A stretch of DNA of 64,000 nucleotides from Adineta steineri. Its lineage: Eukaryota > Rotifera > Eurotatoria > Adinetida > Adinetidae. Shown piece by piece: positions 56,696 through 64,000 of this stretch. A program made the position numbers and the translations under genes. Where the stretch lies: positions 24,126 through 88,125 of the forward strand of contig CAJNOI010000288.1 in NCBI GenBank assembly GCA_905250115.1, written 5' to 3'. The notes beneath the pieces are model-generated. The model had not been told where the DNA came from and made no database searches. It saw only the letters and a program-made list of their open reading frames with translations. Position 1 is the stretch's first letter. Each line of letters starts with the position of its first letter.

Positions 56696-57977
56696 CGTGT
56701 CTCGTTTGCAAATGAATATGTTATAGATGAAAATGAATATTTAGCATATATTTTTTCTTGTCTTATATACTATATGTAAAATGATAAATAATGTAAAGGT
56801 GTAAAAAATATAATTAACAAAAATTAAATCTGTCTATATCAAATTTCTTCCAGATAGTTACCGAAAATAATGTACATATACGTATAGTTCACATGTTTCA
56901 AAAACAAAATTATCAAACATATCAAAAACTACCATAACAAATTATTTTTTTCATTTATTATAATCATGATAAGAAAATGTAAGCGAAAATAAATTTTGTT
57001 TATATATACTAATAGGTAAAAGTACAACAATTTTAAAATGATAGTTGTAAGTTTCTATTAAATTACCATGTTGTTATGTCTAATCGATATTTTAGTTTGT
57101 TTTCATCGTTTAATATTCATTTTATTATAGGGACTGATATTATTATTAATTCGAATTGTTTAAATGTAATGAGACGATCAATAGTCAGATAGAGAAGTTT
57201 TCGATAACTAAGCTGTCTCTAAAATAATGTCGAATCGGAGTTACACAAATAGATAAACGCTAGTTGAGTATTCTGATATGTTTCTTGCTTTTATTTCTGA
57301 ATAAAAGAATCGATTCTTTTCATCTTTTTTTTCTTAACAAAGAATGATTACTTGACCTTCATTTAATATGTCTTCATCAATTATTTTATTTTATTGCAAT
57401 AGTCAAGACAAAAGAATATATCGTGATCAGAATAGAAAGTTTTTATTTTATTTTATTTTTTCATAGTAATTAGTACAATATCTTCGGACATTTCATACAG
57501 GATCCTGTATTTCCTCTGACTTTCAATCAGTGAGTTTTCGCTATGAACATCTTTCTGAAGTCAGTTTTGTCTATTATTTTTACTTTCATTCAATAGATCA
57601 GAGTATTTTTCTTCATTTGCATGCTAACGATCGAAACAATTAGAATGCAAAATTAATTCATAAAATATATTGACATACTTTTGTGTAGTATGTATCAGTC
57701 ACTATCGTTTTCTTTACTTATCTAAAAGAAAAATCAAATGTCTGATAGTTTTGTCAGCTATATAATATTATGAAATACGTTTTCATTCAATATATATATA
57801 TATATACCGAATCACAGATAAAACTATATATCCTTTCTCCAAAATTATCAAACTAAAAATATAATAATACATTAAAACTATAGTTTCTAATCTATACTCT
57901 TGATAAAATTCTCCAGACGATAATTTAATACTAAATTTCATAGATAATTATAAAATTAAAAAGAATATATAGAGTAA
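56696..57977. other. Intergenic region
   Basis: AT-rich, with a (TA)n run near 57792-57806. Nothing else recognised. Confidence 0.65.
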
Positions 57978-58460
57978 CTATTTGCGAATAAATTCTTCAT
58001 AAAATGGTGGTGGTTCTTCCCAAGGTTCAGCAAGTAAGTTTTCTTCTTTCAAAGCCTTATTCCATTCTTGAATAGCATCACTTTCGAAATATGTTTGTAA
58101 TGTATCGGGTGTGGTATCCTATAAAACATAATAACAAACATTTATTAATGTTTCAAATAATAATTATACCCATTCTTCAAAAATAACAAACGTTACTACA
58201 CCATTTTTCTTGTCAAGACTACGCACTGTTCGATATGTATGACATGTTGGTGCAGCAGATGAAAGAGCGAAATCTCGACAAGCAACAATTAATGATTCAA
58301 GACGCGTTGCACTTGCTTCATCTTTAGCTTTAATCTGTTTCACTAAAAGTAAACATTAAGAGAATGAATAGATCCTAATATTTACCGTAGCAATTATAAC
58401 AAAACGACCAGCAGATGTTTGTGGAACTTCTAGAATAGGAGTTGTAGAAGATGTACTCAT
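57978..58460 (-). CDS. ABM-like (dimeric alpha/beta barrel) small enzyme
   Basis: Exons 58460-58386, 58334-58170, 58118-57978; 126 aa. Intron 1 uses the acceptor AAACAG, giving GRFVIIAT-IKAKDEASATRL. The nearer TTTTAG would put the frame into a stop. Strand-helix-strand pattern: RFVIIATIKAK, RLESLIVACRDFALSSAAPT, HTYRTVRSLDKKNGVVTFVI, FEEWDTTPDTLQTYFESDAI. This is the antibiotic-biosynthesis-monooxygenase / YgiN type, with FEEW and a trailing helix. Such proteins are often cofactor-free oxygenases or regulators. A Pro-rich tail (EPWEEPPPFYEEFIRK) is added. The family is common in bacteria and rare in animals. Confidence 0.8.
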
Positions 58461-58969
58461 TAGAAAGTAGGATATGTTTTTTGTTCTAATACATTATTCT
58501 TTTACAAGCTATATATGTTATTATGATGAGAATATAGGAGAAAGAATAGTATTAGTTTATCTTTTTTTCCTATTAATTGCATTTAGTAGTATTTTTATTC
58601 CAGAGAACGAAAGATTGCCATCAGGCAATGCTGTCGTTTTTTTCTCTTTGATGTTGTGGATAGATAATCGAGATAACATTTTCTTATCAATACACATTGA
58701 GGATTGACAACTATCCAACATATTTGCTTCGTATATGTCACATTTTTTATTCATCTATCATTGTAGAACAGCAGGTATAGGCAAGGTGTAGCAATGTATA
58801 ATCGATATTTATTTATCCTTTCCCACACATCAGTAAAATTATTATCTCCCGTAAGAATATTTTCTATCTTTATTTATTGTATTCTGTTTCAATTCTCTCA
58901 TGTAATATATAATTGTAAAGAACGAGATTTTTACTGTTGAGTCGATATAGAAAATATATACTCATTAAT
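58461..58969. other. Intergenic region
   Basis: AT-rich. Overlapping opposite-strand ORFs at 58474 and 58557 are not supported. Confidence 0.6.
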
Positions 58970-59620
58970 TCTCAAACTGAAAATAGTTTTCATATATTCG
59001 ATGGTTTTCCGAATGAAGAATTAGAACCAATATTTGAAAGTAATCAATTTAATAATTTACATACAGATTAAAGAAGAGTTTTTTAATCAATTAATTTGTA
59101 GTATAAAACACTTTTTATTATCATTGAATTTTATTCATATAAATATCACAATGGACGATGAAATGGCATTAAAGAATTTGAAACTTCAACGATTTTATCT
59201 TTATACTACAATAACGAACCATCTCAATCCTATATGATTTTATCTCGATTTTAAAATCAATACTGGTTTGATAAGAAATTTATCATTTGGAATGCATGAC
59301 AAACTATTTCATGTCAAATCTATTGTGTTATCAATAGAAATTATTTATGATTTAATATTTTTTAAAACAACTTAAAATCAAAATGCGTAAGTTAACTGAC
59401 ATTAAATTTCTTAGTGTTCCATCTTTTTCTTCTATTGAATTTACGTCTGGATCGATAAAGTTATGAACGAATTCATTGTTTATATGCATTACTCAACTTA
59501 GAACATTTAATTTAAGCAATACAAACGATTTTCTTTTAATAAATCCTCAATTAATTTCAATATTAAAGTATATGCTATATCTACACGTTTAATAAAAATC
59601 CAGTATAAATATTTATTATT
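58970..59620 (+). pseudogene. F-box/LRR family relic
   Basis: Fragments in shifting frames resemble the C-terminal LRR region of the F-box proteins here: EEFFNQLICSIKHFLLSLNF with IHINI, MDDEMALKNLKLQRFYLYTT, then WFDKKFIIWN and (after stops) LTDIKFLSVPSFSSIEFTSG. Multiple stops and shifts; no F-box is visible. Assignment rests on pattern similarity only. Confidence 0.45.
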
Positions 59621-59969
59621 TGAGAGTAATGGTGGATGTCTGTTTCTTTCACTCACACCAAGTTGATTGATAGTGGGAGACCTCTGTTGATGCTAACAAT
59701 GATGACATTTGCAAATTTTCGACATTTATTATAATATAGACATTGCTTTTCAATCTAAACAACCTCGACGTTTATTTTTCGATTTTTTTTGTGTCGATAT
59801 TTTGCCTTTCGGTGTTTTTACATCCAATCTTGTAATAGACAAACATCTATTTTTAATCTGATATATTTATATCCCTACAAGTTCTTATCATTTCACTTTG
59901 ACAAATACTTAACAAATATACAATTTCACTTGCATCCAACATTTCTATTCTCGTAACGTTTTTGCGCAC
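59621..59969. other. Intergenic region
   Basis: AT-rich with a weak hairpin-like arm (GGTGGATGTCTG ... CACTCACACC) at 59629-59660. Confidence 0.5.
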
Positions 59970-60385
59970 ATGGCTCAACCGAATACAATAAGCATTTGTC
60001 AATTGAACTGCAACGGCATCCAAGCTGGCATGGAAACAATTACAAGACTTCTAGCCATTCTTCATCGTTATAATTTCGAAATCAAACCGGTAAATTTTCA
60101 TCCGGGATGTATACTTTACGTCTGTATTCATCGTGGATCAGGTGTCGATCCGAATCCACTTAATCAAGAAATGATGATTTACAACACTTCCGTCGGAAAA
60201 AAACAGCTTTACACTATCCAATGGACATTCGCTTAACAAATGCGTCGTTTGCTTGTATAAAATACTACGCGATGATCATCTGTGTTTTTCCTCACCGATG
60301 CTTTCCAATTCTCGATAGCATCATCGGTTTAGTTTCGAATGGATTTTGTCTTTGAAATAAAGTCTTTTTTATGATTATTCATTCA
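59970..60385 (+). mobile_element. Truncated non-LTR retrotransposon or derived short element
   Basis: An 88-codon ORF starts MAQPNTISICQLNCNGIQAG, the typical opening of the apurinic-like endonuclease of LINE elements (ISxxQxNCNGI). It loses similarity after about 40 residues (HRYNFEIKPVNF). The 3' part is non-coding, ends with AAATAAAGTC near 60355-60365 and is GC-richer than its flanks. Best read as an internally deleted LINE copy; the exact borders are unclear. Confidence 0.5.
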
Positions 60386-60915
60386 ACTGATAAGCTTTGA
60401 AAGAATAAAAGTCATTTTTTTAATACTCTTTCATGTTGATTTTGATAAAGTATTATTTTAACAGATAAGAAACGTATTACGCCTTGCGTATGTATTCGAA
60501 GACGAAAAGGAGCGAAGACGAGAGTGTGGATTTGCAGAACAGCGGCTTTTGTCAACACATTCATTATTTTTTTGCTGCATCTTAGCCAAATTTTTGAAGA
60601 GTGACAATGCTTTGAAAAAAAAGAGAGAAGTTTTGCATAGCAGATGAAGAACTATAAAAGGTTTTGTCCAGTAATCCTAATTCATGAAGACCGTAAATGC
60701 TGAATCTTAGAAAAACTGTAGACGTTCTGCCCTATAATACAGAACCGTAGATGTTTTTATTGCTCAATGCTACAATACAATAAGATACCTTTTCTGAGAG
60801 AAAGAGTCACACAAAAACCGATATATGTGTATTTCCTTGTTTTTTTCAAACCAATAAAAATTTTGCACGATTCTTGAGGATCTGCGTATCTTGCCTGACT
60901 CTCACTCACATCCTC
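60386..60915. other. Intergenic region
   Basis: No gene seen. Degenerate hairpin-like TTCTTGAGGATCTG ... CTCACTCACATCCTC near 60870-60915, directly against the transposon target site. Confidence 0.5.
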
Positions 60916-60923
60916 TCGACTAG

Positions 60924-61630
60924 AGCAGTCATCCTATTCCGGAAAGTTACACATTCCGGAATCGCTTGGCTCACCCAACTTAACATAATTCAATTCCGGA
61001 ATTCCTTGCATTCGACTCCTACCTATTCCGGGCGATTCCGGAAAAGCCGGAATGTGCACGAATTCCGGAATTCCGCTACGGAATCGATTCGATTATTCAA
61101 GAGGATCATTTCTACATGAAGTATAACCTGTGCAATTCCGGAAAAGCCGGAACTCCTGCCTATTCCGGGCGATTCCGGAAAAGCCGGACTGTGCACGAAT
61201 TCCAGAATTCCGCTACGGAATCGATTCGATTATTCAGGAGGATCATTTCTACATGAAGTATAACTTGTGCAATTCCGGAAAAGCCGGAATTCCTGCCCAT
61301 TCCGGGCGATTCCGGAAAAGCCGGAATTCCTGCCCATTCCGGGCGATTCCGGAAAAGCCGGAATGTGCACGAATTCCGGAATTCCGCTACGGATTCGAAT
61401 AAATCGCTCACCAAGTTCATGTCTAGATCAAGCATATCTTTTGTAATTCCGGAATTGGCCGGAATAGCATTAATCTGATGGAAGGAATTCCGGAATGGGC
61501 AGGAATCGAATTCGATCTGTTCCGGAAAAGGCAGGAATCGTATGCAAGGAATTCCGGAATTGAATGATGTTAAATTGGCTGGGTGCAGCGATTCCGGAAT
61601 GTGTAACTTTTGGGAATAGGAAGCATTCTC
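60924..61630. mobile_element. Non-autonomous DNA transposon (ATTCCGGAAT family), copy 2
   Basis: 707 bp, with a perfect 8-bp duplication CTCGACTA at 60916-60923 and 61631-61638. Left end GAGCAGTCATCCTATTCCGG; right end (reverse complement) GAGAATGCTTCCTATTCC. Long inverted homology continues for about 100 bases (AAGTTACACATTCCGGAATC, then AATTCAATTCCGGAATTCC). Same tips as the 306-bp copy at 9288. The interior is dense in TTCCGGAA with tandem duplications. The long reverse ORF through it is an artefact of low-complexity repeats. Confidence 0.9.
61061..61410. repeat. ~137-bp tandem repeat inside the transposon
   Basis: The landmark AATTCCGGAATTCCGCTACG recurs at 61061, 61198 and 61372. The first spacing is 137. 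The second is 174, which equals 137 plus one extra copy of a 37-base GATTCCGGAAAAGCCGGAAT-type unit. Confidence 0.85.
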
Positions 61631-61638
61631 CTCGACTA

Positions 61639-61952
61639 AACCAAAATCGAATTCAGAAGTTGACATGTGGATCTCTAGTAAGAGTACATGCAGATAACAA
61701 TCGAGTCTGAAATTATTCAAGAAGTTCATCATCTACTACTGATGACTGTGACCATCTACTTTTGAAGAAATCTTCAGATTCGATGCAAATCAATGCACGA
61801 AAATGGGGCATAGTCTTCATGAGCTCTAGAGTACTCGTTCCATCTTTAACATTTATAAAATTAATTTCACATTGACGGTCAAGTAATGAATTTGCTAACA
61901 ATGAACATTCTTTTGATTTTAGATAGGGCTGTGGTATCCCTTCTACACCCAC
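61639..61952 (-). pseudogene. F-box/LRR family C-terminal relic
   Basis: The reverse frame reads GTSTLELMKTMPHFRALICI, then SRWSQSSVVDDELLE, stop, FQTRLLSACTLTRDPHVNF, stop, IRFWF. This matches the C-terminal pattern of the F-box family (compare IIQWLKTQIASTSC and LHIWI in the gene at 38054). In-frame stops mark decay. The 707-bp transposon sits at its 3' end. Confidence 0.55.
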
Positions 61953-61957
61953 ACTTC
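61925..61957. repeat. TGTGGG-type hairpin, short
   Basis: AGGGCTGTGGTATCCC and TACACCCACACTTC; overlaps the upstream end of the F-box relic frame. Confidence 0.45.
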
Positions 61958-62698
61958 ATTATCTTCTAATCTCTGTTGATATATTAAATAAATTTTATAG
62001 ATTTAAGAAAATCTTCAGAGCATACAATTATAACAATGAAAAAATTTTAACATAAATTAAAATCAAAGGATGAATTTTCTTATTTGAACAATTTATTAAA
62101 TAGGATTTGTAAAACTTCTCATGTAGAACATATAAACAATATAAAACTGAGATTGTAAATGCCGAAGAAATTTATAGAATATATTTTCAAAAATAGAATT
62201 TCTCAAGCACTATAAATACATTTCTAATAAAACTTGATAAAGGATACTCATTAAGGGTGTGGGTGTGAGCTATCAGATGAGACATACATACCCACACCTT
62301 CAAGATTTGAACCTATAACGCATTCAGCTATATTAACTTTGATATAAATAGAGTACTATGTTATAAACTATCAGATGCATATCGATTAATTTATGATACT
62401 CAACGAATATATTACAATCATCCAGAAGAGAAATAAAAAGAAAAGTCGCAACAACAACGTTGTTATCGTCGAGGATTTTTGGTTCGTCTGGCATTGTTAA
62501 TTTCTGTAATAATAACCATAAAACGAAATGCTACTAGAACAACAAGTCTAGTTTTCTCTCTTTCTCAGGCCACCGAGGAAAATTTCTTTTTAAGTATTTT
62601 GTATTCAACAAAATGAAATATATGAAAATGTTGGGGCTGTGCCGCCTCGTTGGTTTAAAAACTGAGTCTCTTAATTGTTCAATATGTTTTATTATGAA
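61958..62698. other. Intergenic with hairpin
   Basis: Hairpin at 62252-62306. At 62340-62515 a broken plus frame (KLSDAYRLIYDTQRIYYNHP then RGFLVRLALLISV) may be an old gene fragment; no identity given. Confidence 0.5.
62252..62306. repeat. TGTGGG-type hairpin
   Basis: TAAGGGTGTGGGTGTGAGC pairs with ACATACCCACACCTTCAAGA; loop of about 17 bases. Confidence 0.8.
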
Positions 62699-64000
62699 TC
62701 AATAAAGTTGCATAACATATAAGATAAGACTAATAAATAAAATAGTAGAGATGTTTTTCTTTTGAGCTGTATTAGGAGGTGGATCTCTATTGAAAATAAT
62801 ATCTAAAACAATGTTTCCAACTTTTTCATAATCATTTAATTCCATATAAATTTGTGCACTAATTCGACAATAAAACTTCTTATCAAATTCATACATTGGT
62901 AAAAATATATTATAATCATTGACTAGTTTTTTATATAAATTATCCTTTTTATCTAATGTATCAATAGTTAATGGTAATTGAATATTATTCATTGTACTAA
63001 TATATTTTTCATCTAATGTTAATATTGAACTATTCCACATTTGTGCTAGTAAATTTCCAGCTTGATTAGCTAATTGATGCATATAAGAATAGATTTGATT
63101 TTCATTAGCAATTGTTTGACGAAAATCTAATGCATCTGATATTGTTAAATAGGCACTATAATCTTTTGTTCCAAGCCAGAAAAATTCATCTTGAAAAGGT
63201 TGTAAATATCCAAATGATGTTATTATTGGATGAATTAAATTTTGAAAATCTTTTTTAACATATAATAAAGAAGCACTTCGATGAGTATATAACCATTTAT
63301 GAGCATTTGTAATATAAAAATCTGGATCAAGTTTTTTTAAATCAATCGGAATAGCTCCAATTGCATGTGCACCATCAACAAGAGTTAAAATACCTTTCTC
63401 ACGAAAGAATTTTATCATTGTTTCAACATCAAATAGAATAGATGGAACTGAACTAATATGATCAAAAACAATTAATTTTACATTTTTTATTTTATCTAAA
63501 GTATCTTCAGTTGTTTTTAATAATAAATCAGTATTTTGAATTGTTTGATGATCTAAAATAATTTCTACACATTGTTCAGGAGTAAGAATTTCACTTGAAA
63601 TATATTGTAAAGTTAATTTAACCATTCCATAAGCAATATTATAATATAAAATTGTTTCATTTGAATGAAATTTTATAGATTTTAATATTGTATTGATTCC
63701 GTTTGAAGCATTTTCTAGAATAACTATATCACTGGAATCACAATTAACATATTTACTAAGTTTTTCTTGTAAATTTTTCATTTCAATTTGAATTTCACGA
63801 CGAAACCAACGATCCGGATTATATTCAGCTTTCATTTGATATTCATGAAGTTTTTCATGAACATATTTTGGTGCTGATCCATAAGAACCATGATTAATAT
63901 TGATATAAGATGGATCAAGTGAAAAAAGTGGTAATAACGAATGTCCAAATGAATAAACAGATAAAGTTTTTATTAAAAATAATAAAACGTAGAAAAAGAT
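62699..64000 (-). CDS. Class V aminotransferase (isopenicillin-N-epimerase/cysteine-desulfurase-like), 5' end beyond right edge
   Basis: The open frame runs from the right edge to the stop at 62699, at least 433 codons. Upstream of the internal Met at 63835 the frame clearly continues: FFYVLLFLIKTLSVYSFGHS, a probable signal peptide, then LDPSYININHGSYGSAPKYV, the family N-terminal motif. Fold type I PLP motifs: ENASNGINTIL, VFDHISSVPSILFDVETMIK, LVDGAHAIGAIPIDL (Asp and His that contact PLP), NAHKWLYTHRSASLLYV (Schiff-base lysine). C-terminal CRISAQIYMELNDYEKV, then a hydrophobic tail ISTILFISLILYVM. Likely a PLP enzyme in the secretory pathway; substrate unknown. Confidence 0.88.
   Translation of the reverse strand: MFFYVLLFLIKTLSVYSFGHSLLPLFSLDPSYININHGSYGSAPKYVHEKLHEYQMKAEYNPDRWFRREIQIEMKNLQEKLSKYVNCDSSDIVILENASNGINTILKSIKFHSNETILYYNIAYGMVKLTLQYISSEILTPEQCVEIILDHQTIQNTDLLLKTTEDTLDKIKNVKLIVFDHISSVPSILFDVETMIKFFREKGILTLVDGAHAIGAIPIDLKKLDPDFYITNAHKWLYTHRSASLLYVKKDFQNLIHPIITSFGYLQPFQDEFFWLGTKDYSAYLTISDALDFRQTIANENQIYSYMHQLANQAGNLLAQMWNSSILTLDEKYISTMNNIQLPLTIDTLDKKDNLYKKLVNDYNIFLPMYEFDKKFYCRISAQIYMELNDYEKVGNIVLDIIFNRDPPPNTAQKKNISTILFISLILYVMQLY

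Noticed and set aside
58335..58385. Non-canonical splice at the first TTTTAG in the ABM-like gene
   Set aside because: Using the AG eight bases later (AAACAG) gives a canonical, in-frame join that restores the family motif.
61160..61732. 190-codon reverse ORF across the 707-bp element
   Set aside because: Low-complexity translation of tandem TTCCGGAA repeats; it crosses the transposon end into the F-box relic.
1..64000. tRNA, rRNA or CRISPR features
   Set aside because: I scanned for T-loop motifs and regular spacer arrays and saw none; the hairpins are dispersed, not arrayed.

Overview
The window looks like a bdelloid rotifer (or close relative) nuclear scaffold. It is AT-rich and eukaryotic, with compact genes and very short GT-AG introns (about 50-65 bp). 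It carries many divergent rhodopsin-like GPCRs, F-box/leucine-rich proteins, and LDLa proteins of a rotifer type. One transporter is closest in motif to fungal proteins. It is peppered with TGTGGG-type motifs, which I recall as the bdelloid telomere repeat unit. One 100-N assembly gap lies at 3583-3682. The species assignment is inference.

Layout. 1-3379 (-): multi-exon LDLa/EGF surface protein running off the left edge. 4036-9861: a GPCR, an F-box protein, and a GPCR pseudogene (-) broken by a 306-bp transposon, two stops and a frameshift. 11169-12558: non-autonomous hAT-like element with TTCGG arrays. 12956-21672: GPCR, beta-propeller-like protein, two spliced GPCRs. 22437-23019: CGCG-rich putative element. 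23747-25706: divergent ATG8-like gene with a serine insertion, and a small Gly-rich gene. 27860-37500: GPCR, TMEM45-like protein, unknown membrane protein, spliced GPCR, secreted beta-lactamase-fold hydrolase. 38054-39731: F-box/LRR gene with a frameshift. 40789-46532: amino-acid permease (6 exons), TMEM272-like four-pass protein, mucin/thrombospondin-repeat secreted protein. 47909-53606: GPCR, alanine aminotransferase (9 exons), fungal-type MFS transporter (5 exons). 53983-62700: repeat- and relic-rich zone (transposase-like relic, F-box relics, LINE-endonuclease fragment, a second 707-bp copy of the element that broke the GPCR) with two small spliced genes. 62699-64000 (-): class V aminotransferase running off the right edge.

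The genes form no pathway. The main theme is receptor diversification: seven intact GPCRs and one dead copy, with at least two intron classes. The most unusual feature is a dispersed family of about 55-bp imperfect hairpins (TTGAGGGTGTGGGTGTGA - loop - TCACACCCACACCCTCAA), with about 17 clear copies plus degenerate ones. All lie between genes or in introns. Three short non-autonomous elements also share a design in which the ends are packed with a short oligomer (TTCGG, ATTCCGGAAT, AGTTC).
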